The position numbers and the translations under genes were made by a program. A stretch of DNA of 64,000 bases from Sipunculus nudus (Eukaryota; Annelida; Sipuncula; Golfingiida; Sipunculidae), in assembly GCA_026874595.1 (NCBI GenBank), contig CM049313.1, positions 35,179,159 through 35,243,158 on the forward strand, given 5' to 3'. Positions within the stretch are counted from its first letter, which is position 1. Each line of letters starts with the position of its first letter. The notes under the pieces were generated by a model. The model worked only from the letters and a program-made list of their open reading frames with translations, searched no databases and had not been told where the DNA came from. This document shows positions 26,001-31,680 of this stretch, in pieces.

Positions 26001-28028
26001 TTTTCATATAAATATGCCAATTTATATTTGGCAAAAAATCAGTCATATTTCTAGTTGAATAAGCTAGTTCTAATTATTATGTACCCGTGCTTGTTGTAAT
26101 GAGTTAACTTGGCAGCCGAAATGTTGCTCCGCCCCCAAAGCCGCTGCCCATATGGGTGACTGGCCAGAGTCAGGGCCCAGCAGTGGCTCATTAAGAGTTG
26201 CAACCGAAATGGTTGCTCTCTTGGCGCTGGTAGCCAATATGGTGGATTTGCAGTCAGCAGCCAATATCAACGGTGGCCGTAAACGACCTAAAAAGAAGCT
26301 AAAAAACTGCATTATGATCGACATATTCAAAAGAAGATAATTTCAATTGCATCAGGTACTGATGCCATTTTTGCTTCAAATTCAAATTTAGTAGTTTTTT
26401 ATGGTGTTCTGTACAGGATTGGGGCCAGGTACAGGTACAGGCACTTGATTTTCACAGAGTACCTAGATACAGGTAATTTAGAAAGTACCTAGGTACAGGT
26501 ACATTTATTTGAGGATCACTTCAAAGACGTTTTTAAGGCATAAATTCACGTATATGCAAGTAAACATGCCTTTTGTCTATCAAACAATACTGAATTCATT
26601 TGCTAAAGTATATTTTATTAGAACTTGTGAACTGTATGGCACCAAACATTCACAAACATGATATGCAAGTGTATTAAAAGTCCATTAAGTGCACCAAGTA
26701 AAGTATGACACCATACATTCATAAACATGAAATTCAAGTCTACTGAAAGTCCATTGAGTACACCAAGTACAGTAAGAGAGTGATTATTTTGACACCATAC
26801 TTCACAAACATGATATTTGTGTACTAAATGTTCATTAGTTGCACCAAGTACAGTATAATCAAATGATTTCCCCAATTAGTCGTTACTGCTGATTTCACAC
26901 ATGTGACCATTCTGGAGGTGTGATAACAATCCATTTCATGAGCAGTTTATCACATCGATGACTTGCTGATTATTTACACCACAGGTAACTAAATTTAATA
27001 CTAAAAAAGAAAAAATACTAAAAAAAAAAAAAAACTGAAAATATGAAAATGTACCTAGAGTACCTTGTACCAGGTACAGGTACTTTAGTTCCAGGTATAG
27101 GTACAGGTACAAGGTACTTCCTAATCATGACTGGCAGGTACAGGTACTCTGAAATGTGTACCTAGGTACAGGTACAGGTACAAGTACCTGGCCCCAACCC
27201 TGGTTCTGTACGAGTAAAAAAAAACATGTTTTGGGTGTTTAAAGCCTTTAGCTGTTTAGGTAGACCCGGTTGTGGCTCTGTTGTAAACACAGAGCCACAG
27301 GTCCCTGCCTTCATTATCTAGTGGACAAGAGAGCATGCAGGTGATGATGATGTTCCCACTTTGAGTAAATTTAGCCTGTGGTTAAGCCCTGGGCGATTGG
27401 CTGGTGTTTGTTTCAGGCTAGCCGTGTGCACTGTACTTGTTACATCATCACTGCCAACTTCACTTGCGCACCCAGCTGAAATGTGATACATGCGCCTGGC
27501 CAGCTGAAACAATCCAGTATGTTACCTTGGTAAAAACGCTGCGTGTAGCCAGTGGTTATTGTGTATCCAGTGGTCCAGTTAGAGTACACTCACACTATGC
27601 AGCAGTGATGATGTAACACATGCATGCACACTGCTGTTTAAATCAACTGCACAGGGGCACTGGGATAGACACCCAACATCAGGTGTAACCTACTCCCATC
27701 CGCTAGATAAATGAAGGCAGGGACCTGTGGTTCTGTGTTTCCAACAGAGCAACAACTGGGTCTAGCTGTTTAGAGGGACTCTGTTAAGTGTTTAGTCCAT
27801 ACATGGACCTCTATGTCCTATGATACCCCTGCGGCCCTGCTGGACGGTCATTACGTAATGCGCATGCAGCAGGACCATCATAGGACATATATATATATAT
27901 ATAGAGGTCCATGTATGGGCTTTTAAGTGTTATTTTTAGGCCCATATTAAGTAGTTAAAAGTGTTAATTGTTGAAATATGTTCAAAGCTTACCTCGTCTT
28001 CTGGCATTGTCACATCTGGTTCTGTCAT
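4914..28028 (-). CDS. WDR41: WDR41 homolog, WD40 beta-propeller subunit of the C9orf72-SMCR8 complex (11 exons)
   Basis: Joined coding exons total 1236 nt (411 residues plus stop), against 459 residues in human. The identification rests on several blocks lining up in order with the human protein: NPYTSLTILEGHTDIVR in exon 2 (human NPYTELLVLKAHHDIVR), RFASAGDD, LLTASSDR in exon 3, SGGNKLVIWN in exon 5, LLAAVGCGFCLYD in exon 8, SSSEDGSVRMW in exon 9, GEMLGHSGAV in exon 10 and LVTCGADGQVLLWK in exon 11. From family knowledge, WDR41 binds SMCR8 in a C9orf72-SMCR8-WDR41 trimer. It brings the complex to lysosomes through the transporter PQLC2, and the complex acts as a GAP for small GTPases. Junction phases agree at every step; only exon 3/4 is weak. 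The C terminus is shorter than in human by about 20 residues. Introns are long and packed with transposons. Confidence 0.93.
5519..5597 (-). CDS. WDR41: WDR41 exon 10
   Basis: Acceptor TTGTTGCAG and donor GTGAGA. One base completes the split AGG codon from exon 9, then 26 codons follow ending in phase 0. The product includes YEAKLVGEMLGHSGAVQ, matching the GH-containing start of the last WD blade in human WDR41 (LIGDLIGHSSSVE). Confidence 0.9.
5720..6930 (+). repeat. Old dispersed repeat with TGACCTTTGACCT units, in WDR41 intron 9
   Basis: Several degenerate units of roughly 150-250 bp recur, each with a GACCTT(T/G)GACCT word followed by a segment resembling ATGTGTGAAAGATGGAA and AAAATGCATCCA (near 5820, 6480 and 6560-6800). 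The array ends in an ACAGACAGACAG run and a TCCCCTCATGCAACGTTG block near 6840-6905. Similar intronic repeats are familiar from marine invertebrates, but I cannot assign a family. No protein is supported. Confidence 0.45.
7009..7110 (-). CDS. WDR41: WDR41 exon 9
   Basis: Acceptor CCTACACAG, donor GTAGGT. It enters with one base completing the split codon from exon 8. The product reads SCLVSSSEDGSVRMWALVVK and ends with the first two bases of an AGG codon. SSSEDGSVRMW matches the human blade SCSEDGSVRIW almost residue for residue. Confidence 0.92.
7111..8372. other. WDR41 intron 8, proximal part: relic repeats, no gene
   Basis: The segment 7500-7870 repeats TGTCCCC...GATGTCTCCACA(T/A)GTC words about 70 bp apart and ends in a CTGACGCACAGACAAAGGGG tail, like other old dispersed repeats in this window. 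Nothing coding is seen. Confidence 0.4.
8373..10109 (+). mobile_element. Helitron-like non-autonomous element, copy A (in WDR41 intron 8)
   Basis: The element begins TCCGCC with an immediate near-palindrome (TCCGCCAAAAC...GTTTTGCGGA, 8373-8397). It ends CTAG (10106-10109) followed by T. A perfect 7-bp-stem hairpin, GTAGTCGCTTGTCGACTAC (10080-10098), sits 7 bases before the CTAG. A TC start, CTAG end and subterminal 3' hairpin are hallmarks of Helitron-type elements; the TT context at the left fits the Helentron branch. The core is a tandem array with a 280-bp period (about 8555-9690) carrying the 12-bp palindrome GGTGGCGCCACC. Near the 5' end is a GCC/CCG-rich patch (8414-8438). There is no Rep/helicase gene. 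The repeated 70-codon ORFs are by-products of the array. A near-identical copy in opposite orientation lies at 13274-15040. Confidence 0.75.
8555..9690 (+). repeat. 280-bp tandem array inside Helitron copy A
   Basis: At least four units in register: the same landmark (GTGGCGCCACCTACATTCAC) starts at about 8835, 9115 and 9395, exactly 280 bases apart. Each unit also holds CTCATATCTC, GCATGCGTATACATCC and CACCTGCAACCATGTTTGCA. The units decay towards 9690-9960. Confidence 0.85.
10222..10346 (-). CDS. WDR41: WDR41 exon 8
   Basis: Acceptor TATTTTAG, phase 0 entry. The product begins RYLLAAVGCGFCLYDSSTGK and continues with QKRAAHHAKVLLV. It matches human VFAAVGRGLYVYS...CQKTAHDSNVLHV. The donor chosen (ATG|GTCAGT) leaves two bases, which fits exon 9. 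The alternative GTCAGC donor upstream would break the phase. Confidence 0.88.
10851..11157. mobile_element. Short TIR element in WDR41 intron 7
   Basis: The ends GTTGGGTTTTTAGGCACTG and, on the other strand, GTTGGGTTCTCAGGCACTT form an inverted repeat around a 307-bp AT-rich body. No target duplication is evident, so the superfamily cannot be named. It lies between exons 8 and 7. Confidence 0.55.
11213..11370 (-). CDS. WDR41: WDR41 exon 7
   Basis: Acceptor CTTTGTAG, donor GTATGT. Two bases complete a GAT codon, followed by 52 codons in phase 0. The product starts DDLFASASLDGSTILWTTES, matching human NDLSFVTGSHVGELIIWDAL, and ends SVQSLRVFQQ. FASASLDGSTILW is a canonical WD blade. Confidence 0.9.
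11924..11970. promoter_or_regulatory. Cluster of two CRE octamers around an AGGTCA inverted repeat (WDR41 intron 6)
   Basis: TGACGTCA occurs at 11924-11931 and again at 11963-11970. Between them, 11947-11959 reads AGGTCATTGACCT, an inverted repeat of the nuclear-receptor half site with 1-bp spacing. The octamer is the consensus CREB/ATF site. The clustering may mark an intronic enhancer or may be part of a repeat; function is inferred only. Confidence 0.35.
12662..12832 (-). CDS. WDR41: WDR41 exon 6
   Basis: Acceptor GGTTATAG, donor GTGAGT. It enters with two bases (G|AT). The product contains DTKIIHALKKGKLVTAAEKQ and LTVYTLQL, ending HRDTVRVIVTIN. This corresponds to human ISALVEIPKNCVVAAVGKELIIF...LLDHQDNILSLINVND. 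It is the first of the three exons enclosed by the inverted Helitron-like copies. Confidence 0.88.
13274..15040 (-). mobile_element. Helitron-like non-autonomous element, copy B (in WDR41 intron 5)
   Basis: This is the same element as copy A in opposite orientation. On the minus strand it starts TCCGCC (rc of 15035-15040), followed by the same near-palindrome, and ends CTAG (rc of 13274-13277) followed by T. The same hairpin lies at 13285-13303. The arms remain colinear over their whole length, including the GC-rich patch (14960-14998) and the 280-bp array. By eye the 280-bp units look roughly 95 percent identical to those of copy A. The unrelated outer flanks (8.2-8.36 kb versus 15.05 kb onward) favour two separate insertions over an inverted duplication. 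Confidence 0.75.
13735..14870 (-). repeat. 280-bp tandem array inside Helitron copy B
   Basis: Units repeat with landmarks at about 14003, 14283 and 14563, 280 bases apart, and carry GGTGGCGCCACC at unit edges (for example 13996 and 14556). One palindrome is altered to GGTGGCCCCACC near 14274. Each unit gives a spurious 62-70 codon ORF. Confidence 0.85.
15288..15485 (+). repeat. About 30-bp minisatellite beside WDR41 exon 5
   Basis: Six to seven degenerate units of the type AACATAGTACACATGTAACA / ATGTAT recur from 15296 to 15482, with variants such as CATAGGAATCATGTAACAAT. The array sits in intron 5 about 120 bp from the exon 5 donor, so length variation could affect splicing or serve as a marker. 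Confidence 0.7.
15602..15713 (-). CDS. WDR41: WDR41 exon 5
   Basis: Acceptor TTTTACAG, donor GTAAAC. The product begins CLSVFPCLPLVASGGNKLVI and continues WNKTWQNTEINVSPQHE, matching human CLTVLQRLDVWLSGGNDLCVWNRK. It follows SVK of exon 4, as human STVK precedes CLTV. It ends with one base of a split GAT codon. Confidence 0.92.
16431..16485 (-). CDS. WDR41: WDR41 exon 4 (5' boundary uncertain)
   Basis: Donor GTAAGA is clear. The product PWTGDCLHVEGDICGSVK leads straight into exon 5 and fills exactly the human spacing between ASADR and STVK (28 residues in both when exon 3 is joined). The acceptor used here (TGTGGAG|T) keeps the phase but lacks a pyrimidine tract. A better-looking acceptor at 16540 (TTATAAACAG) keeps the frame open but does not match the phase of exon 3. 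The usual WD tryptophan is also displaced. A sequence error or an unusual splice is possible. Confidence 0.6.
16662..16856. mobile_element. MITE-like inverted repeat in WDR41 intron 3
   Basis: The left end GCTATGTTTCTGTGCCAGCA with AAAATGGATACCAGCCCAG is matched in inverse at the right end (CTGGGCTGAAATCCATTTTG...GACATGGC). The arms are about 38 bp. No clean target duplication was found. Confidence 0.55.
17400..17900. repeat. Decayed tandem repeat related to the Helitron core
   Basis: Three units about 120 bp apart carry TGGCACCACCAGTCTTGTAT (near 17585), TAGCACCACCAGTCTTGTAT (near 17697) and TGGCACCACCTGTCTTG (near 17824), each followed by a GGCTGATATATC-like word and AATAAGCAGG. The GGCACCACC core is a one-base decay of GGCGCCACC in the Helitron-like arrays. 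This suggests an older relative. Confidence 0.5.
17995..18240 (+). repeat. About 34-bp minisatellite with a second local duplication
   Basis: CTGCACTG(G/A)GTGAACTC(C/T)TGAC and CC TGGCT(A/G) words recur at 17994, 18028, 18059 and 18198. In addition, CAGTCTGCCAAAGCTATAAATAGA occurs twice (about 18104 and 18166; here described in parts). It lies in WDR41 intron 3. Confidence 0.6.
18980..19840 (-). repeat. Degenerate tandem relic in WDR41 intron 3
   Basis: Three related blocks near 18987, 19165 and 19487 share GCCAAAAA.C.CTGAAC, ACCATTTGAACAAACTT and GATCATTTCTGTG. The stretch finishes in CGCACGACGGACGACGACGC and CTCACAGGTTCGC (about 19790-19833), a tail style seen in many mollusc repeats. One GGTGGCGCCACC palindrome lies at 19362-19373. 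Confidence 0.45.
20036..20195 (-). mobile_element. tRNA-derived SINE-like element
   Basis: Read on the minus strand the segment has an A-box-like TTAAGTGGTGAAATGC and, about 35 bases later, a B-box-like GGTTTGATCCC. A non-tRNA body follows, including GTTTCCCCCACCTCAACATA. That order is the head of a tRNA-derived SINE. The acceptor stem is not preserved. Confidence 0.5.
20375..21050 (+). repeat. Old dispersed repeat, including an end related to the Helitron-like family
   Basis: Three TTGACCTTGA / AAGGTCAAGGTCA words with CATCAGTTT follow-ups (20378, 20520, 20860) resemble the repeat in intron 9. Around 20625-20770 there is GCAGGTGGCGCCA and then, at 20750-20772, AAAACTCTGTTTTGGCGAAT. The latter closely matches the 5' end of the Helitron-like copies in the orientation of copy B. 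This is therefore a mosaic of at least two old insertions. Confidence 0.45.
21111..21253 (-). CDS. WDR41: WDR41 exon 3
   Basis: Acceptor TTATAAG gives TGEQLFLLEKHTRPVTTMVL, continuing exon 2 as human QTGEKLLELNGHTQKITAII does, and the exon ends ADAPLLLTASSDRRIIIS. The only possible donor is the weak TT|GTGACA, because the next in-frame codon is a stop. LTASSDR is the human LTASADR blade motif. Confidence 0.85.
22009..22197. mobile_element. pogo/Tc1-type MITE with TA ends
   Basis: Perfect-looking inverted ends: TACAGTGAAACCTCGTTGTG on the left and its reverse complement ending in GGTTTCACTGTA on the right. The element is 189 bp including the TA dinucleotides. CAGTGAAACCTC is a pogo/Tigger-type terminus. 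It inserted between exons 2 and 3 of WDR41. Confidence 0.8.
22291..22446 (-). CDS. WDR41: WDR41 exon 2
   Basis: Phase 0 at both ends (acceptor CACTTTAG, donor GTAAAA). It encodes VEAPDECQPVNPYTSLTILE, GHTDIVRILL and RFASAGDDCKVIIWDIE. It holds the first WD blade and gives the strongest single match to human WDR41 (RFASAGDDGIVVVWN). Confidence 0.95.
22703..22869. mobile_element. MITE-like inverted repeat in WDR41 intron 1
   Basis: AAGCCCCCATTTTTAGGC followed by GACAGCCATGG is matched in inverse by CCATGGCTGTC and ATGGGGGCTTTA. Arms are about 31 bp and the full length is 167 bp. No target duplication is clear. Confidence 0.6.
23020..23082. repeat. TG/TA microsatellite
   Basis: A run of TATG, TATA and (TG)n words ends in an uninterrupted (GT)9-10 stretch at about 23062-23080. 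It is a simple repeat in WDR41 intron 1. Confidence 0.8.
24685..25226. mobile_element. 542-bp TIR MITE, copy 1 (TA-flanked)
   Basis: The ends are TATAGTCCGTTTCATCCCC on the left and, read inward from the other side, TATAGTCCATTTCACCACC. Subterminal TGTCCACCTGTTTTTTG is also inverted (AAAAAACAGGTGGACAG). TA sits at both edges, fitting a Tc1/mariner-type target. The body holds the same 64-codon ORF as copy 2 at 41862-42403, which I regard as non-coding. It lies in WDR41 intron 1. Confidence 0.8.
25421..25519. mobile_element. Palindromic MITE, decayed member of the TAGTCCATCTCTGG family
   Basis: The left half (CCCTGGACCCTATTGTCCTA) and the right half (rc begins TAGTCCATCTCTGGATCCTA) fold back on each other through a CCTGTTGGA core. 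It resembles the perfect 106-bp member at 42684-42789. No flanking duplication remains. Confidence 0.6.
26414..27202. mobile_element. Non-autonomous hAT element with exact 8-bp TSD
   Basis: GTTCTGTA is duplicated at 26406-26413 and 27203-27210. Termini are CAGGATTGGGGCCAGGTAC and, from the other end, CAGGGTTGGGGCCAGGTAC. The TIRs run into arrays of the hexamer CAGGTA (GGTACAGGTACAGG and so on) on both sides. The body contains three roughly 90-bp repeats (26625-26860) with CACAAACATGATAT and GCACCAAGTA. There is no transposase. Confidence 0.88.
27260..27764. mobile_element. Long-TIR MITE with 9-bp TSD
   Basis: GCTGTTTAG flanks both sides (27251-27259 and 27765-27773). Inverted repeats of about 65 bp begin (G)TAGACCC and include CCACAGGTCCCTGCCTTCAT. 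A second inner inverted pair (GTTACATCATCACTGC) shows that most of the 505-bp element folds back. No ORF of interest is present. Confidence 0.8.
27793..27922. mobile_element. Palindromic MITE with 9-bp TSD, second member of TAGTCCAT family
   Basis: TTAAGTGTT is duplicated at 27784-27792 and 27923-27931. The termini are TAGTCCATACATGGACCTCT and the inverse GAGGTCCATGTATGGGCTT. A CCTATGATGGTCC-like core and a short (TA)n run fill the centre. It sits about 70 bp from WDR41 exon 1, on the intron side. Confidence 0.8.
27993..28028 (-). CDS. WDR41: WDR41 exon 1 (start codon)
   Basis: The ATG (28026-28028) opens MTEPDVTMPEDE and runs without a stop into donor GAG|GTAAGC, phase 0, matching exon 2. 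The short acidic leader before NPYT resembles the human arrangement, where a short N-terminal tail precedes NPYTELLVL. An inner methionine at residue 8 is an alternative start. Confidence 0.75.
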
Positions 28029-28290
28029 TGGTATGTTTCATCTGTCGTCACATTTTTCTTTTTCATCGTGATTTGCTACAGAAAAGTACACATAAGTTTA
28101 AAACTAGGTTGAAATTGCTCCTCCGCTCCGATTGAGCTGTAGTGAATGAATGGGCATGGAGAACGCCCGGGGAAATACTATAACCATGGGTGTTATGTTT
28201 TGACGTTTCTCTTTCATGCCACGCCCACTGAACTAAAAATAGTCTATTTTTAGTTCAGTGGCCACGCCCCCTTCGTGCAAACGGGTGCAT
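28029..28290 (-). promoter_or_regulatory. Putative WDR41 promoter / 5' UTR
   Basis: This is the segment directly upstream of the first WDR41 exon. It contains two CACGCCC boxes (28220-28226 and 28263-28269), a TGACGT half CRE (28201-28206) and a perfect hairpin between the boxes. No TATA box is obvious. The transcription start cannot be fixed from sequence. Confidence 0.45.
28225..28261. repeat. Perfect 17-bp-arm palindrome in the WDR41 promoter
   Basis: CCACTGAACTAAAAATA, three bases (GTC), then the exact reverse complement TATTTTTAGTTCAGTGG. It lies symmetrically between two CACGCCC boxes. It could be a cruciform-forming regulatory element or a minimal MITE remnant. Confidence 0.9.
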
Positions 28291-28979
28291 TTCAACTCGT
28301 ACAATATTCAACTCGAACCACAGGTGCTTGAATCTCTATAAACATGTGATATTATGTATTCTAGGGGAGGCGTCCGGGCCCCCTCCACCCCCACCCCCAC
28401 CGCAACCTTTTTTTATGGTTTCAACATTGAGGTAATTTTTTTTTTGGCCTGGACCCTCCTTTCTATATATATAACGGCGTTACAATTTTTACAGCATTTG
28501 TATGATAAAATCGTTTACATTGTGCTATTTTATTAACAGCGTTTCCATGAAATATATTACATTAGCCTAATTAAATTAGATTTTTTTAATCACCCTGTTG
28601 CCTGGGTCAAAAGGGGAATGATGTTATTGTATGAGTAATTCTGCAGAAAACGATCCAATTCATGAAAATTCGTGTTTTTTTTGTTTTTTTTTTTTTGGTT
28701 GAATTTTTGTTTCTTATATCTTAAGCTTAAATTGAGCTTATTTTCTAAGTAATACCTGAAATACTTGACATCTATCTTTAATGTATCAAAGGGTGTCAAA
28801 AAGTGCCTGTACCCATGCCATAATAAATTACTTATTATCCTCTTATTTTTTATTTAAAATGGTAGAGCCCTAGAATTTTTTCACTCTTTATGTTTATTTT
28901 ATCATCGTTCATTAAAAACTTTCACAAGTTTCTTGTTATGGATTTGTGGGTTTTTTTTCACTGCACGTCCCCATATTTT

Positions 28980-29660
28980 TTTCAACACCGTTATAAGGAC
29001 ATATTGATCGCCTTGACACTATAGAGATTGATTACATCTTATTTAACCCCCGCCTAATTTGAAGTATCATCACAGAATTACTCCATCATCATCAGTATGT
29101 ATATTGCGTCTTTTAACAACAACATTTCATAACTTAGTAAAATGTCCCTATATTTAGTTTCCTTCAACGCCGTTACCTATATTTCTCAAAAGTGGTGGAA
29201 GTATAGTAATGTTTTTCGTAGTTTAAGAATATATCAACATATATAATATATCAACACTCAGACACAGTGAGTAATAGAAACAATGGAGGAGTAATTAAGT
29301 TTCTTCACATACGTAAATTTAATATCATATCTTTTTTTTCAACACCATTATTTATCATCACCGTTACTTTTCACTTTGAAGTGGTGGTAAATGTCGAAGA
29401 ATGCTGTTGAAATAAAAAGGTGACATGATGAATATAACGTCTTAATTCGACAAACTGGCATTGTTATTCAGAATTTCATCGTTTTTTACAACGGTCATAG
29501 TCCTATAGTTTAAAATATAAAAAAATATTATGAAAAAAAGTCTGCATCCTTCAAGTAATAATTTTGCCAGTGATTATATATAATTATAATTCGACACCGT
29601 TTATCTTCTTCAACACTGTCATATTTTGAAAATATAGGCAACATTTCAAGGAAATAATGA
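28980..29660. repeat. Diverged repeat with TCAACACCGTTA words
   Basis: TTCAACACCGTTAT (28980), TCAACGCCGTTACC (29164), TCAACACCATTA (29339), ATCACCGTTAC (29357), TTCGACACCGTTTA (29590) and TTCAACACTGTCA (29609) recur. The half 29340-29650 is clearly homologous to 33485-33770 inside the long-TIR element, sharing AAATAAAAAGGTGACA and CAAACTGGCATTGT. Confidence 0.55.
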
Positions 29661-30537
29661 CTTAAAACATATGAGGAAATGCTTTTATCTCCAACATTTT
29701 TATTGACCGAGATAGATAGCTATATTTTTCTACTATTAATTGCATTGTACACCTTCACTTGATTGCGGCTGGATTTTTTTAATAGGGTGATTCATGTCTC
29801 CATGCAAGGTCAGCGTAATCATGTTCCCGTCAATTCCTTGTGCGTATACATATATACATCCGCTGAAATTATCACAGGATCGATTTTCACGCAAAGGGTC
29901 TGCTTGAACTCAGGGGTTCGGGGTAAAATGGCGTCACTTCACCATCTTTTGTGGAAAGCCTGCTCGATCCACCGTGACTGTACAAATATATAGTCTGCAA
30001 GAACACGCATATATGCGCACATATGGAAACACACATAATTTTTCAAGCATAGGCCTAAATACGCACATAGCTAGGTCTACTCATATGTAATCAGAAGACA
30101 TGATACTTGTATGTGGGTGCATATATTTGTTGATAACAATTAATAGTTTGCCCTGCTGGATGCTGTATAGTCCAGGGCACATCGCATGTTCTTTAGTGTT
30201 TTTCCCAGTGGCTCCGGATCGAGCCATTGTCCACTAGCTTCTTTGTCTGAAGTCTCCTAGGCATGCCGGGGGCCTGAATATTATGTTACTTATTTAAAGT
30301 TAAGTGGATGATAATCCTTTAGCACAGAAAAATGCATCGTAAAAAATCCTGTTACTCGATCACTTTTGTAAAACTGGACAAATAATCTTTTATCTTTGCG
30401 TACTACTTATTGGAGTGATTCCTTTTGTAAATTAGCATTTTTTAAGTTGAACTATTTGGTGTTAGGTGACCTCCTGCTCGGGGGGGGGGGGTATAAAAGC
30501 TGTGCTTACAAGTTGTTCTTGTACAAGTAGTTCTTGT

Positions 30538-30540
<3 letters not shown>
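29661..30540. other. Intergenic, no feature recognised
   Basis: AT-rich sequence with no coding or mobile-element signature that I can support, apart from a G10 run at 30481-30490. Confidence 0.5.
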
Positions 30541-30588
<48 letters not shown>

Positions 30589-30676
30589 GTACTTATATTA
30601 TGTAAGCAATTGTAATACACGTTTGCAAATAATAAATATATATGTATATATATATATATATAGGCATATATATATA

Positions 30677-30712
<36 letters not shown>
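30541..30712. repeat. (TA)n microsatellite cluster
   Basis: Pure TA runs at about 30541-30585, 30640-30662 and 30684-30710, followed by GTGTGTGTGCG. Such runs are typical sites of length polymorphism and assembly uncertainty. Confidence 0.9.
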
Positions 30713-30714
<2 letters not shown>

Positions 30715-31171
30715 TGTGTGTGCGTATTTCTGTATTGTCTTTAAATTCTCATACATTTATAACTATCGGCCTGTGGCCTTTCATTCCCGAATAAAGTCTT
30801 TCATTCTTTCTTCTTCTACATAAATTAAAAAAAAATAGGTACATTAATAGTACAGGAGTAAAAGGAACGCCAGTTGCTTTGACACATAATATGTATATAT
30901 ACAAATAAATAAAATTCGGTAACGAGACGAGTATGGTACGATTTGATTTGGTTTGTGGAAGCCCGAGTGTCCATATACACAAATCCTGGCCCCAGGGCCT
31001 TCACATGTAATTATGAGGCCCCAAAACTAGGGTGTTGATGGTTTTAACCGAGAATCCACATTCACTACCATAATTCAAATTTTTAACATCACTCCTGAAG
31101 GCCACGGATCTCATGACAGCACCAAACGAAGTAGACTGGTACACCGCTCTATTATGGCACCGCTGCTCTAG

Positions 31172-31632
31172 GCCAAACATAGAGACGGGCGTACAACGCC
31201 ATCTTCAGGACTCCCGGCAGACTGGTTCCAACTCAAGTATGATTTATATATAATAAAAATAAGCATTTCGTTTGCTCAGAGAAGTTGCCAAAAGTTGGCT
31301 GTACATTTCGTGAGACATTTATGATTAGATTAATAGATATTGATAATAAACCAATGCCACGTACAGTGGAATATCAAATATCCAGTATATCGTATCATCT
31401 ATACATCCATCAGTCAATTTTTGTGCAACAACTCATTTTTCAATATTAATATAAGTAACTAAAGAAAGTAATTTTATAAGAAATCTTCATGAATAACTAG
31501 CCAAGATCGCGTGAACGTCCATGACAATCGGTATGAGCGTGCAGTCAGGAGTTGGAACCAGTCTACAGGTAGGTCAGGAGTTGCAACTGGGAGTACTTAA
31601 GATGGCGTTGTACGCCTGTCTCTATGCTTGGC
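31172..31632. mobile_element. TIR element of about 460 bp
   Basis: The left end GGCCAAACATAGAGACGGGC then GTACAACGCCATCTT is repeated in inverse at the right end (AAGATGGCGTTGTAC...CTATGCTTGGCC). An inner pair, GACTGGTTCCAACTC, is also inverted. No target duplication is evident. Confidence 0.65.
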
Positions 31633-31680
31633 CAGAGTTCTTAGATGTCATCTAAGCTCTCTGGCTTGGCTGAGGGGGGG

